The notes beneath the pieces are model-generated. The model made no database searches and was not told where the DNA came from. It saw only the letters and a list, made by a program, of their open reading frames with translations. Below are positions 1-8,386 of a stretch of DNA of 49,668 nt, piece by piece (positions within the stretch are counted from its first letter, which is position 1; each line of letters opens with the position of its first letter). A program made the position numbers and the translations under genes. Source of the stretch: JAIBJN01 sp035461525 (lineage in GTDB: Bacteria > Actinomycetota > Thermoleophilia > Gaiellales > Gaiellaceae); NCBI GenBank assembly GCA_035461525.1, contig DATHVD010000109.1, positions 1-49,668 on the forward strand, in the 5' to 3' direction.

Positions 1-27
1 CTCCACAAAGCACCGCCCCCGCAGACT

Positions 28-50
28 CGTCCGGGGTCAGACCCCGGACG
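28..50. repeat. GGGGTCAGACCCC palindromic element, copy 1
   Basis: Perfect 11-bp inverted repeat around a single central A, with core ggggtcagacccc. It is followed by gtgtcc. The same core, next to acacgtcc, occurs twice at 26403-26498, so this is probably a dispersed REP-like intergenic element. The rest of 1-180 holds no gene. A TAGCCT box at 135-140 is a possible promoter for the gene starting at 181. Confidence 0.6.
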
Positions 51-180
51 TGTCCGCGGAGGATACCGCCTCTGCGCGCCGGACGGGTCGGAGGGGGAGT
101 GGTCCGAGCGGCGCCTCGCATCCGCGCGAGGAGATAGCCTCGTCCCACTTCACCCGTCAACGAGCCAAGGACTGCCGCGA

Positions 181-1284
181 ATGATCCCGAAGTCCGCCGA
201 GGTCGTCATCGTCGGCGGGGGCGCGATGGGGACGAGCGCCGCGTACCACCTCGCGCGACTCGGCGTCACGAACGTCGTGCTCCTCGAGCGCGAATCGCTC
301 GGCAGCGGCTCCACGAGCAAGTCCGCGGGCGGTATCCGGGCGCAGTTCGCCGACGAGCTCAACGTGCGCATGGCGCTCCGCTCGATGGCGGAGTTCCAGG
401 CGCTCGACCGCGTCAGCGGCATCGGCTACCGGCGCGACGGTTACCTCTTCCTGCTCGACCGCGAGGAGGACGTCCACGACTTCCGCCGCGCGGTGTCCTT
501 CCAGAACGCGCTCGGCGTGCCCTCGCGGATCCTCTCCGCCGACGAGGCCCGCGAGCTCGTGCCGCAGCTTCGCACCGACGACCTCCTCGCCGCCGCGTAC
601 TGCCCCGTCGACGGCCACGCCGCGCCAGAGGCGGTGGTTCAGGCCTATGCGGGCGCTTCGGCCGCGAAGGGCATCCGGATCGCCCAGGGCGTCTCCCTCG
701 ACCGGATCGCCGTCCTCGGCGACAAGATCGTCAGCGTCGAGACTTCCGAGGGACGGATCAGGACTGGGACGATCGTCTGCGCGGCCGGCGTGTGGGCGCG
801 CGACGTCGGCAGCCTCGCCGGGCTCGACATCCCGGTCACGCGCGAGGCGCGCTGGATGCACTTCACGCCCGAGGACGGCTGCCTGCCGCCGGACTTCCCA
901 TTCACGATCGATTTCTCCACCGGCTTCTACTTCCACCGGGAAGGCCACGGCCTCGTCTTCGGCGGACGGGAGCCGACGATCGAGGGTGTGGCGACGCGCG
1001 CGACGAGGCGGCTGCCGCTTCTGGCCGACCTGCCCATCCAGTCCTCGTGGTGGGGATGGTACGAGATGAGCCCCGACCACAACGCGATCGTCGGAGAGGC
1101 CGAGATCCCCCGCCGCTTCCTCTATGCCACCGGCTTCTCCGGACACGGCTTCCAGCAGGCGCCGGCCGTGGGGGAGCACCTCGCGGAGCTCGTCGCCGGC
1201 GCGGAGCCCAGTCTCGACCTCTCGCCGCTCGGGCTGGAGCGCTTCGCGGCGGGCGACGAGCGGCGCGAGGACTTCGTCGTCTGA
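181..1284 (+). CDS. FAD-dependent amine/amino-acid oxidoreductase (DAO family)
   Basis: Predicted flavoprotein of 367 residues in the D-amino-acid oxidase / sarcosine oxidase beta / glycine oxidase superfamily, which oxidises secondary amines or amino acids in the cytoplasm. The N-terminus carries the dinucleotide-binding fingerprint VVIVGGGAMGTSAAYHLARLG (residues about 8-28), then an acidic residue (LLERE) that would bind the FAD ribose. Near the C-terminus, ATGFSGHGFQQAPAVGEHLAELV is the usual FAD-closing motif. Length is typical of the family. The ATG is preceded by AAGGA at 167-171, a plausible ribosome binding site. A histidine phosphatase starts 5 bases after the stop. The substrate cannot be read from sequence; sarcosine or dimethylglycine-like compounds are possible. 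Confidence 0.85.
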   Translation: MIPKSAEVVIVGGGAMGTSAAYHLARLGVTNVVLLERESLGSGSTSKSAGGIRAQFADELNVRMALRSMAEFQALDRVSGIGYRRDGYLFLLDREEDVHDFRRAVSFQNALGVPSRILSADEARELVPQLRTDDLLAAAYCPVDGHAAPEAVVQAYAGASAAKGIRIAQGVSLDRIAVLGDKIVSVETSEGRIRTGTIVCAAGVWARDVGSLAGLDIPVTREARWMHFTPEDGCLPPDFPFTIDFSTGFYFHREGHGLVFGGREPTIEGVATRATRRLPLLADLPIQSSWWGWYEMSPDHNAIVGEAEIPRRFLYATGFSGHGFQQAPAVGEHLAELVAGAEPSLDLSPLGLERFAAGDERREDFVV

Positions 1285-1289
1285 CTCCG

Positions 1290-1895
1290 GTGCGCCACCC
1301 GCTCCGGATCGTCGTCCTCGCGCGCCACGGCGAATCCCGCGGCAACGCCGAACGCCGGGTCAGCGGCAACCCGGCCGTGGACGTGCCGCTCACCGAGCGA
1401 GGCGTGGAACAGGCGCGGACGCTCGGGTTGCAGGTCGCGGGCCTCGCGCTCGACGCCTGCCTCCACACACGCTTCCCGCGCACGCGCGCGACGGCCGAGC
1501 TCGCGCTGGCGGGGCGTGAGGACGTGCCGCTCCTCGAGGAGCCCCTCTTCGACGACGTCGACGTGGGCGAGCTCGACGGCGCGGAGCTCGAGCGCTACCG
1601 GGAGTGGAAGCGCGCCCACACGCGGGCGGACGCCTTCCCGGGCGGTGAGAGCCTGGACGACGCCGCCGCCCGCTACGCGGCAGGCCTCCGCAGCATCCTC
1701 GCCAGCCCGTACCGCTCTCTCCTCGTCGTCTGCCACGAGATCCCGATCCGCTACGCCCTCAACGCCGTGGCCGGCTCGGACAGCTTCGACGGTCCCGCAC
1801 ACACGATCGGTAACGCCGTCCCGCACCTCTTCGACGACGAGGGCCTCGAGCGGGCCGTGCAGGGCATCGAGCGGATCCTTAGGATCTCGCCGTAG
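1290..1895 (+). CDS. Histidine phosphatase family protein (phosphoglycerate mutase-like)
   Basis: 201 residues from a GTG start just after the preceding stop. The family forms a phosphohistidine intermediate. The signature LARHGES (residues about 10-16) supplies the catalytic His and following Arg. A second conserved block, VVCHEIPIRYALN, gives the second histidine, though families normally have a small residue then HG, so this is a divergent version. FPGGESLDDAAAR matches the usual GES stretch. Members act on phosphosugars, alpha-ribazole phosphate or other phosphoesters, and the substrate is not predictable here. It probably shares a transcript with the upstream oxidoreductase. No ribosome binding site is evident, so translation may be coupled. 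Confidence 0.8.
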   Translation: MRHPLRIVVLARHGESRGNAERRVSGNPAVDVPLTERGVEQARTLGLQVAGLALDACLHTRFPRTRATAELALAGREDVPLLEEPLFDDVDVGELDGAELERYREWKRAHTRADAFPGGESLDDAAARYAAGLRSILASPYRSLLVVCHEIPIRYALNAVAGSDSFDGPAHTIGNAVPHLFDDEGLERAVQGIERILRISP

Positions 1896-1898
1896 AGA

Positions 1899-1984
1899 CC
1901 GGGGAGCCGCTTCCCAGCGGCTGAGAGGGGGCTGGAAGAGCCCCGACCCGCCGAACCTGATCTGGGTAATTCCAGCGAAGGGAG
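1899..1984 (+). promoter_or_regulatory. TPP riboswitch (THI element)
   Basis: The conserved THI-box segments are all present: ggggagc at the 5' side, cggctgagaggg in the pyrimidine-sensing arm, gaccc, then gaacctgatctgggtaat and ccagcgaagggag at the 3' side. The last strand, which closes helix P1, contains AAGGGAGG at 1978-1985, immediately before the GTG at 1988. The likely switch is therefore sequestration of the ribosome binding site when thiamine pyrophosphate is bound. It begins 3 bases after the histidine phosphatase stop, so it could act on read-through transcripts too. Confidence 0.95.
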
Positions 1985-1987
1985 GCC

Positions 1988-3316
1988 GTGGAACCGCACG
2001 AGCGCAGCTGGGGCGTCACGCCCGTCCCCGACCGCCTGCGCACGCTCTCGACCCTCGACGTCGGGCTGCTCTGGGGGAACCTCGGTGTCAGCCTGCTCGT
2101 CCTCGTCGCCGGCTCGCTCCTCGCCGGCCTCGGCCTCGCCCGCGCGCTCCTGGCCGTCGCCGTCGGCGCCGTGCTCGGGAACGCCCTCCTGGGGCTCGCC
2201 GGGCTGATCGGCTTCGAGCGCCGCGTTCCCGGCATGGTGCTCATGCGGGATCCTCTCGGGCGGCGCGGCTCGTACCTGCCGACGGGGCTGAACGTCCTTC
2301 AGAACCTCGGCTGGGCCACGTTCGAGCTGATCGTGATCGCCGCCGCCGCGAACGCCCTCGCCGCGCAGGTCTTCGGCATCCGCGAGCGCTGGGTCTGGGT
2401 GCTCGTCTTCGCCGCGGTCACCACGGCGCTCGCACTGGCTGGTCCGATCTCGTTCGTGCGCGTCTGGGTGCGCCGCTTCGCGGTGTGGGCGGTCGTCCCG
2501 TCGGTCGGCTACCTGACCTGGTGGGCGCTCGACGGCTCGGGCGCCGGTGCGCTCTGGTCGGCACCCGGGACGGGCGGCATCACGTTCTGGGAGGGCGTTG
2601 ACCTCACCGTGGCGATGTCGGCCTCCTGGCTGCCGCTCGCCGCCGATTACACGCGCTTCGCACGCCACCGCCGCGCGGCGTTCGTCGGCACCGGCGTCGG
2701 CTACCTCGTTCCCCACGCCTGGCTCTTCGCGCTCGGCGCGCTCCTCTTCCTCTCACGGGGGCTCGACGACACGACGAGCCTGCTCACGGCGGTGGCCGCG
2801 GGCGGGGTGGCGAGCGCGCTTGCGCTGCTCGCGCTCACCGTGGGCGAGACGGACGAGCCGTTCGCGAACGTGTACTCGGCCGCCGTGTCGCTCCAGAACC
2901 TCCTGCCGGGGGTGCCGCAGCGCCTGCTCGTCGTCCTCGTCGCCGGGACGGCGACGCTCGGAGCCCTGACGGTCGACCTGATCCGGTACGAGGCGTTCCT
3001 CTTTCTCCTCGGCTCGTTCTTCGTGCCGCTCTTCGGCGTGCTCGCGGCCGACTTCCTTCTCGGGGCGGGCCCGCCGGCGCGTGTTCGCTGGAGCGGGCTC
3101 GTCTCCTGGGGGGCCGGGTTCGGCCTCTACCAGTGGATCCAGCCGACCGGCCCGGACGGGTGGGTGAGCCTCGTCGGCGACGCGCCCGGCGCCGGCGACA
3201 TGGCGGTGGGCGCTTCGATTCCGGCCTTCGCGCTCGCGTTTGCCCTCTACGCCGGAATACGCTCCACCCATGCGTCGCTTGGGCGTCGTCGGGCTCGTTG
3301 CCCTGGATCGCGTTGA
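1988..3316 (+). CDS. cytX: NCS1-family permease, probable hydroxymethylpyrimidine transporter (CytX-like)
   Basis: Membrane protein of 442 residues with about 12 hydrophobic segments, in the purine-cytosine permease / NCS1 family. The N-terminus WGVTPVPDRLRTLSTLD followed by a first helix at LLWGNLGVSLLVLVAGSLL fits the family, as does SASWLPLAADYTRFAR in the middle. Its position directly behind a TPP riboswitch marks it as a thiamine-precursor importer. CytX, which is predicted from comparative genomics to take up hydroxymethylpyrimidine, is the usual member in this setting. The GTG start is the only one that keeps the conserved N-terminus. The last 47 bases overlap the next gene. Confidence 0.85.
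   Translation: MEPHERSWGVTPVPDRLRTLSTLDVGLLWGNLGVSLLVLVAGSLLAGLGLARALLAVAVGAVLGNALLGLAGLIGFERRVPGMVLMRDPLGRRGSYLPTGLNVLQNLGWATFELIVIAAAANALAAQVFGIRERWVWVLVFAAVTTALALAGPISFVRVWVRRFAVWAVVPSVGYLTWWALDGSGAGALWSAPGTGGITFWEGVDLTVAMSASWLPLAADYTRFARHRRAAFVGTGVGYLVPHAWLFALGALLFLSRGLDDTTSLLTAVAAGGVASALALLALTVGETDEPFANVYSAAVSLQNLLPGVPQRLLVVLVAGTATLGALTVDLIRYEAFLFLLGSFFVPLFGVLAADFLLGAGPPARVRWSGLVSWGAGFGLYQWIQPTGPDGWVSLVGDAPGAGDMAVGASIPAFALAFALYAGIRSTHASLGRRRARCPGSR
3258..3263 (+). promoter_or_regulatory. Leaderless -10 box for the PfkB kinase
   Basis: TACGCT, then 6 bases, then ATG at 3270. It lies inside the 3' end of the permease gene, so the kinase may have its own promoter in addition to riboswitch-controlled read-through. 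Confidence 0.4.
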
Positions 3317-4073
3317 CGGCGGCCTTCCCCGGCTCGGAGGCGTCCCCGTCTACGCGGCCCGCACGCTCGGGCTCCTCGGCCACCCGGCCGCCCTGGCGAC
3401 CAAGCTCGCCGACGACGACCGACCGCGGCTCGCCGCCCTCGGCGTGCCGATCGCGGCGCACACGGCCACGAGGACGATCAGCTTCCGAATCGAGAACTTC
3501 GGGGACCGAAGGGACATGACGCTCGAGGTGCCGGGCGAGCCCTGGACCCCCGAGGAGGCACGGGGTTGGCTCGGCAGGGCTCTCGCCGACACCGATTGGG
3601 TGCACGCGGGCGCGCTGACGCGCGACGACTTTCCGGCGGCCACGCTCGCGCTGCTCGCGCGCGGCCGCGTCCTCTCGCTCGACGGCCAGGGCCTCGTCCG
3701 TCTGGGCCGGGTCGGCGACGTCGTGCTCGACGCCGACTACGACCGCGACGTGCTTCGTCACGTCAGCGTCCTCAAGCTCGCCCGTGACGAGCTCGAGGCG
3801 CTGGGGCTGGAGCTGACGGAGCGGTCGCTCGGCTCCCTGGGCATTCGCGAGGTGGTCGTAACGCTCGGGCGGACGGGCTCGGTCGTGTATGCGGACGGCA
3901 TCGCCGAGCACGTGCCGACGATCCCGCTCGAGACCGTCGACCCGACCGGCGCGGGCGACTCGTGGACGACCGCGTACCTCGTCTACCGGCGGCAGCGGCA
4001 CTCGCCGGTCTCGGCGGCCCGGCTCGCGAACGGCGTCCTCGGCGCGCTCCTCGGGCGGAGGCCGCGGCGCTGA
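3270..4073 (+). CDS. PfkB/ribokinase-family carbohydrate or nucleoside kinase
   Basis: 267 residues. The C-terminal PfkB signature TVDPTGAGDSWTTAYL places the catalytic base at Asp230, and LGRTGSVVYADG is the usual ATP-site strand. The N-terminal part has the sugar-binding GG (GGLPRLGGVPVYAART). The family phosphorylates hydroxymethyl or hydroxyl groups of sugars, nucleosides and, in the related ThiD branch, hydroxymethylpyrimidine. Because it directly follows and overlaps the TPP-riboswitch permease, a role in thiamine-precursor salvage is possible, but the motif is PfkB-like rather than ThiD-like. I chose ATG 3270 over an upstream in-frame start because the fold begins MRRLGVVGLVALD and a -10 box lies 6 bases upstream. 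Confidence 0.8.
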   Translation: MRRLGVVGLVALDRVDGGLPRLGGVPVYAARTLGLLGHPAALATKLADDDRPRLAALGVPIAAHTATRTISFRIENFGDRRDMTLEVPGEPWTPEEARGWLGRALADTDWVHAGALTRDDFPAATLALLARGRVLSLDGQGLVRLGRVGDVVLDADYDRDVLRHVSVLKLARDELEALGLELTERSLGSLGIREVVVTLGRTGSVVYADGIAEHVPTIPLETVDPTGAGDSWTTAYLVYRRQRHSPVSAARLANGVLGALLGRRPRR

Positions 4074-4483
4074 TCGCCCTGGCCGGCTGCGACGACGGCA
4101 CGTACCTCGTCGAGGTGGGGGAGGACGCGGGGGAGGACCAGCTCGCGGGCCACGAGCCCGGCGCGGCGATCGAGCGCGAGCGGCCGCTCGGGCTTGCGCC
4201 CTCGTGGGCGGCGGCGCGCGTCCTCGACGTCGACGCCCGCGGCTCGACGGTCGTCCTCCTCCTCCGCCGGCGCCCCCCGCTCGTCGTCTCCCGCGACGGC
4301 GGCCTCACCTGGCAGGAACACGGCGCCGGCCTCCCGCCGGGGCGCGCGGTCGCGCTCGCCGAGAACCCCGGCAACGTCCTCTTCGCCGCCCGGAACCGCC
4401 TCTACGTCTCGACCGACGGCGGCGTCTTCTGGCGCGCGCTGAGCGTCGAGCTGCCCGAGATCCGTGACGTCGCTTGGGGCTGA
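4070..4483 (+). CDS. Hypothetical protein with two Asp-box (BNR-like) repeats
   Basis: Open frame of about 138 residues that begins as the kinase ends. Two Asp-box repeats are visible, VSRDGGLTW and VSTDGGVFW, spaced about 45 residues apart, as in sialidase-like or photosynthesis-stability-type beta-propellers. A complete propeller needs many more blades, so this is either a short orphan protein or a fragment. The start is uncertain: the frame has CTG at 4070 and GTG at 4115, but no convincing ribosome binding site or -10 box. An ATG at 3962 would overlap the kinase by 112 bases and seems unlikely. Function unknown. Confidence 0.5.
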   Translation: MIALAGCDDGTYLVEVGEDAGEDQLAGHEPGAAIERERPLGLAPSWAAARVLDVDARGSTVVLLLRRRPPLVVSRDGGLTWQEHGAGLPPGRAVALAENPGNVLFAARNRLYVSTDGGVFWRALSVELPEIRDVAWG

Positions 4484-4569
4484 CGCATCTCCCCGCCCCA
4501 GCGCCTCGCGTGAACGGCGGCGATCGTCTGGGCTCGCCGGCGGCCCGGGGGCTCGTGGGACGCGGGGGG

Positions 4570-4766
4570 CTACAGATCCTCAGCCCCTCGACGCCGACGA
4601 GGGCCGGCTCGGCGAGGTCGGCTACTTCGACGTCTACCCGCCCCAGGACAACCCCGGCTTCGGCTTCGGAAGCCGGAGCAACTACCCGTACTTCCACAGC
4701 GGCGGCGTCGCAGTCCACGGCTATCAGGGCCTCTGGCTCGTGAGGCCGAACGTGCCGAAGCGCTGA
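4570..4766 (+). pseudogene. C-terminal remnant of an LVIVD-repeat / choice-of-anchor B-like surface protein
   Basis: The frame ending at 4766 encodes a stretch containing GEVGYFDVYPPQDNPGFGFG, then SNYPYFHSGGVAVHGYQGLWLVRP. This resembles the last repeat of LVIVD-type secreted proteins, which end in a Tyr-Pro-Tyr, Ser-Gly, then Gly-Leu-(Phe/Trp)-(Val/Leu) pattern. No signal peptide, start codon or preceding repeats are present, and the upstream sequence in this frame is low-complexity. I read it as the tail of a decayed gene. The segment 4484-4569 shows nothing recognisable. Confidence 0.4.
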
Positions 4767-4820
4767 CCGAGCTCCGGGCGTGCCCAGCCGTTTTTCCCGG
4801 GCGGCCGGGCGCAGTCCCGC

Positions 4821-5666
4821 TCAGAGGCGAAACTCGCCGCGCGCGACGATCACCGCGGAGCCGCCGCACTCGACGCGCTCGATCCGCTCGGGAGAGCCCT
4901 CGACGCGAGCGTAGAGCGTGCTCGGGCGGCCGATCTCCTCGCCCTGCCGGATCTCGATCTCGTCGCCGAAGGCGATGCGCCCGTGCCGGGCGAGGTGGAC
5001 GGCGAGCGGCCCGGCGGCCGACCCGGTGGCCGGGTCCTCCGGGACGCCGTCGCCCGGGGCGAACATCCGCGTCTTCCAGCGCGTCCCCGCGCCGGCGAAG
5101 CAGTTGACCCCCACGATGCCCGTGAGACGGGTCAGCGCGGCGATGTCGGGCTCGATCGCGGCGACCGCCTCCTCGCTCGGCAACGCGAGGTAGACGTGGC
5201 GGATGCCGAGGTCGTAGAGCTCCACCGGCAGCTCCGAGCCCTCGATCCCCACGGCGGCGAGCAGCTCGTCGGCGCGGTCGAACGGCTCGATCGTCGGGAT
5301 CGGCTGCGTCATCCGCCCGAAGACGATGCGCTCTCGGTCGCGCTCGAGCGTCACGGGTACGAGACCGGCGCCGGTCTCGAGCCGGATCTCCGGCAGCTGG
5401 AGCGGGCCGGCGAGCACGAAGGCGGTCCCGAGCACCGGGTGGCCGGCGAACGGCAGCTCGTCCTTCGGGGTGAAGATGCGGATGCGCGCGTGCCCCTCGC
5501 CCTCGGGCGCGTAGACGAAGACCGTCTCCGAGAAGTTCATCTCCCGCGCGAGCGGCTGGAGCTGGCCCTCGGGGATCTCGCGCGCGTCGGTGAAGACGGC
5601 GAGCTGGTTGCCCGCGAGCGGACGGTCGGTGAAGACGTCGGCGACGACGTAGCGGTACGTGGCCAT
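4821..5666 (-). CDS. PhzF-family isomerase/epimerase
   Basis: 281 residues, the usual PhzF/diaminopimelate-epimerase-like length. The N-terminus YVVADVFTDRPLAGNQLAVF is the family hallmark. MNFSETVFV supplies the catalytic Glu (about residue 47) seen in PhzF. FTPKDELPFAGHPVLGTAFVL and PEDPATGSAAGPLAVHL are the two conserved anion-binding loops of the mirror-image domains. PhzF itself isomerises a phenazine precursor; most homologues outside phenazine clusters have no assigned substrate, and no phenazine genes are nearby. It is divergent from the MMPL gene, with a 74-base gap. Confidence 0.85.
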   Translation of the reverse strand: MATYRYVVADVFTDRPLAGNQLAVFTDAREIPEGQLQPLAREMNFSETVFVYAPEGEGHARIRIFTPKDELPFAGHPVLGTAFVLAGPLQLPEIRLETGAGLVPVTLERDRERIVFGRMTQPIPTIEPFDRADELLAAVGIEGSELPVELYDLGIRHVYLALPSEEAVAAIEPDIAALTRLTGIVGVNCFAGAGTRWKTRMFAPGDGVPEDPATGSAAGPLAVHLARHGRIAFGDEIEIRQGEEIGRPSTLYARVEGSPERIERVECGGSAVIVARGEFRL

Positions 5667-5740
5667 CCGGCGTCAGTCTTCCACGAACGCCGCCCTCCCG
5701 GCGGCCGGATCCGAATCGGGCCCGGCGCCGTTCACACCCC

Positions 5741-7951
5741 GTGCTCGTGCGCGCCTTCGCCTCCGCCGTCGTCCGGCTCCGCTGGCTGGTCGCCGGCGCC
5801 TGGGTCGCCGGGGCCGTGGCCGCGACCCTCCTCCTGCCGAGCCTCCAGGACGCTTCCGGCTCCTCGCTCGCCGACCTCGTGCCGGAGGACGCCGAATCGG
5901 TCGCCACGGCCGTTCGCGCGGCCGAGCTCTTCCCGGTGCCGCTGCTCGCGCAGACGGCCGTCGTCCAGCGCGACCCCGACGGGCTCGGCCGCGACGCGCA
6001 GGTGCGCGTCGGGGAGCGCGCCCTCGCCGCGGCGGAGACCGAGGAGGACGGCATCGCCTTCGCCCTCCCCCTCCTGAACACGGCCGAGCTCGTCCCCGGC
6101 TCCCGCGAAGACTCGACCACCGCGATCACGTTCCTCGTCTTCGAGAAGGGGACCTCCATCGGCGAGGAGACGCAGATCGCCCATGACTGGGCCGCGCTCG
6201 AGGCCGGGCAGCCCGACGACGCGCTCGTCGGCGTGACGGGCAGCGTCCCCAGCCGCCTCGCCCAGTGGGAGGAGATCGAGAGCAGCCTCCCCTGGGTCAC
6301 GCTCGCCACGATCCTGGTCGTCTTCACGATCCTGACGCTCAACTACCGTGCGCCGGGGCCCGGGATCGTGACGCTCCTCGCCGCCGGCGTCGCCTACGCG
6401 ATCGCCGTCCGCGTCGCTCCGTGGATCGGCGAGCTGACGGGCACCGCGATGCCGAGCGACATCGAGCCGATCCTCGTCGTCCTCCTGCTCGGGATCGTCA
6501 CGGACTACGCCGTCTTCTTCCTCTCCGGGATGCGCCGGCGCCTCGCGGAGGGCGAGAGCGGGCGCGACGCCGCGCAAGGAGCGACCGCCCAGTTCCTCCC
6601 CATCGTCGTCACGGCCGGCCTCATCGTCGCCTGCGGCACGGCAGCGCTCCTGGCCGGGACGCTCGAGTTCTTCCGCGCCTTCGGGCCGGGGATGGCCCTC
6701 ACCGTGCTCGTCAGCCTCGCCGTCTCCATCACCCTCGTCCCCGCGCTCCTCGCCATCGCCGGCCACCGGCTCTTCTGGCCCTCGACGCCGCGGGTCGAGG
6801 AGGAGAAGCCCGCGCCGGCGCGCCGCGTCCGCATGGAGACGTGGTCGGAGAGCCTCTCCCAGTTCGCCACGTCCAAGCCGGTCGCCATCCTCGTCCTCGC
6901 GGTCGGGCTCGGTGTCGTCGCCCTGGCGAGCAAGAGCCTGACCGAGACCGAGCTGGGCTTCACGGCCGTCCGTGGACTCCCGGCCGACACGGAGGAGCGG
7001 CAGGCTGCTCTCGCCGCCGGCCAGGGGTTCGCCCCCGGGATCCTCGCGCCCTCGCTGCTCCTCGTGGAAGGGCGCTCCGCCCCGCTCGACGAGGAGCCGC
7101 TCGCAGCCTTCCAGCGCCGGCTCCGCGAGGAGCCCGGCGTCGCGGGCGTCGTCGGCGCCGGCGACCCGCTCGTGAGCGAGGCGCCCGGCCTCTTCGTCTC
7201 GGAGGATGGGCAGGCCGCGCGCTTCCTGCTCGTGCTCACCGACGAGCCGCACGGCGGGCCCGCGATCGACACGCTCGAGCGCATCCGCGACCGTGTGCCG
7301 GCGCTCCTCGAGGAGAGCGGCCTCCCGCAGGCGGAGGCGGGCGTCACGGGGGAGACCGCGCTCGCGGCCGAGACCGTGCGGACGCTCACGGGCGACCTCG
7401 TGCGGATCGCCATCGCCGCGCTTGCGGTCAACTTCCTCCTCCTCGTGCTCTTCCTCCGCGCGATCGTCGCGCCCCTCTACCTGCTCTTCGCCAGCGTGCT
7501 CGCCTTCGCCGCGACCCTCGGGCTGACGACGTACGTCTTCCAGACACTGCTGGGGAACGGGGAGCTGACGTACTACGTGCCCTTCGCCGTGGCCGTGCTC
7601 CTCCTCTCGCTCGGGTCGGACTACAACGTGTTCCTCGTGGGCCGGATCTGGCAGGAGGCCGGGCGCGCGAGCGTCCGCGACGCCATCGCGATCGCGGCCC
7701 CGCGTGCCTCGCGCACGATCGCGGTCGCCGGGCTGGCGCTCGCCTTCAGCTTCGCCACGCTCGCGCTCGTGCCGCTGCGGGAGTTCCGCGAGTTCGCCTT
7801 CGCCATGACGGTCGGCATCCTCCTCGAGGCCTTCGTGATCCGGACGCTCGTCGTGCCCGCGCTGCTCACCCTCTTCGGCGAGCTGTCCTGGTGGCCGTGG
7901 CGCCGGCGCCGAACCGAATCTCCACGAGCGGCGAACACACTCCATACGTAA
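5741..7951 (+). CDS. MMPL-family RND transporter
   Basis: 736 residues with the duplicated RND layout: one N-terminal helix, an extracytoplasmic loop, about five helices, then a repeat of the same pattern. Characteristic sequences are DIEPILVVLLLGIVTDYAVFF in the first half and YYVPFAVAVLLLSLGSDYNVFL in the second; Asp/Tyr pairs in these helices form the proton relay in MmpL proteins. Such proteins export lipids, siderophores or hydrophobic drugs using the proton gradient. The GTG at 5741 is the first start in frame, and GTG 5747 is an alternative. No ribosome binding site is obvious. A second, frameshifted MMPL gene lies at 28463-30543. Confidence 0.9.
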   Translation: MLVRAFASAVVRLRWLVAGAWVAGAVAATLLLPSLQDASGSSLADLVPEDAESVATAVRAAELFPVPLLAQTAVVQRDPDGLGRDAQVRVGERALAAAETEEDGIAFALPLLNTAELVPGSREDSTTAITFLVFEKGTSIGEETQIAHDWAALEAGQPDDALVGVTGSVPSRLAQWEEIESSLPWVTLATILVVFTILTLNYRAPGPGIVTLLAAGVAYAIAVRVAPWIGELTGTAMPSDIEPILVVLLLGIVTDYAVFFLSGMRRRLAEGESGRDAAQGATAQFLPIVVTAGLIVACGTAALLAGTLEFFRAFGPGMALTVLVSLAVSITLVPALLAIAGHRLFWPSTPRVEEEKPAPARRVRMETWSESLSQFATSKPVAILVLAVGLGVVALASKSLTETELGFTAVRGLPADTEERQAALAAGQGFAPGILAPSLLLVEGRSAPLDEEPLAAFQRRLREEPGVAGVVGAGDPLVSEAPGLFVSEDGQAARFLLVLTDEPHGGPAIDTLERIRDRVPALLEESGLPQAEAGVTGETALAAETVRTLTGDLVRIAIAALAVNFLLLVLFLRAIVAPLYLLFASVLAFAATLGLTTYVFQTLLGNGELTYYVPFAVAVLLLSLGSDYNVFLVGRIWQEAGRASVRDAIAIAAPRASRTIAVAGLALAFSFATLALVPLREFREFAFAMTVGILLEAFVIRTLVVPALLTLFGELSWWPWRRRRTESPRAANTLHT

Positions 7952-7971
7952 TCTCTACGGAAGGAGAGGCC

Positions 7972-8238
7972 ATGCGCCAGCTCGTGACCCTCGTCGTCGT
8001 CGCCCTTGCGGCGGTCGCCCTCACGGCGGGCCCCGCGGCGGCCAAGGGCAAGCCCGCGGGTACGCCGGACACCGCCTGCCTCCAGGCGGGCATCTCCGTG
8101 CTGCAGGCGAACGGCGGGGTCGCGTACTTCGCACGGAACGGGGTCCCGCTGAGCCTGATCGGCGGCGAGGGCACCGCCCCGCTCCCGACGGTGCTGCAGC
8201 TCCACCTGACGAGCCCGGAGCTCTTCCCCTGGTGCTAG
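7972..8238 (+). CDS. Small secreted protein, function unknown
   Basis: 88 residues. The first 24 form a clear Sec signal peptide: MRQ, a hydrophobic core LVTLVVVALAAVALTAG, then a PAAA cleavage site. The mature part is about 64 residues with two cysteines, one near its start (DTACLQAG) and one as the very last residue (FPWC), so a disulfide joining the ends is possible. The ATG has a good ribosome binding site (aaggagagg at 7960-7968). It starts 20 bases after the MMPL stop in the same direction and is followed by a strong terminator, so it closes that transcript. I do not recognise the family. Confidence 0.7.
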   Translation: MRQLVTLVVVALAAVALTAGPAAAKGKPAGTPDTACLQAGISVLQANGGVAYFARNGVPLSLIGGEGTAPLPTVLQLHLTSPELFPWC

Positions 8239-8312
8239 GAGGGTCAGGCGAGACACACGCTGTGCCGAGCGACATCCCGCCAAACCCTCTTAGGCGGCCC
8301 GCTCGTGATCTC

Positions 8313-8343
8313 GAGACGGCCCGGCCCCGCGCCGGGCCGTCTC
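8313..8343 (+). terminator. Intrinsic terminator
   Basis: Perfect 13-bp GC-rich stem (gagacggcccggc / gccgggccgtctc) around a 5-base loop, followed by ctttcc. It lies downstream of the small secreted protein and upstream of the ABC transporter promoter. Confidence 0.85.
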
Positions 8344-8372
8344 CTTTCCGGGGGGGAAGGGCCGGGCGGAGA

Positions 8373-8378
8373 TATCCT
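8373..8378 (+). promoter_or_regulatory. Leaderless -10 box for the ABC transporter operon
   Basis: TATCCT, then 8 bases, then GTG 8387. No Shine-Dalgarno sequence lies between the box and the start. Confidence 0.55.
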
Positions 8379-8386
8379 CGCCCCCG

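Noticed and set aside
5732..7945. 737-residue open frame opposite the MMPL gene
   Set aside because: Charged, repetitive Glu/Arg/Asp composition with no membrane or domain features; shadow of the real transporter frame. The same applies to 10477-12540, 42837-44492 and the long upstream part of 18827-20518.
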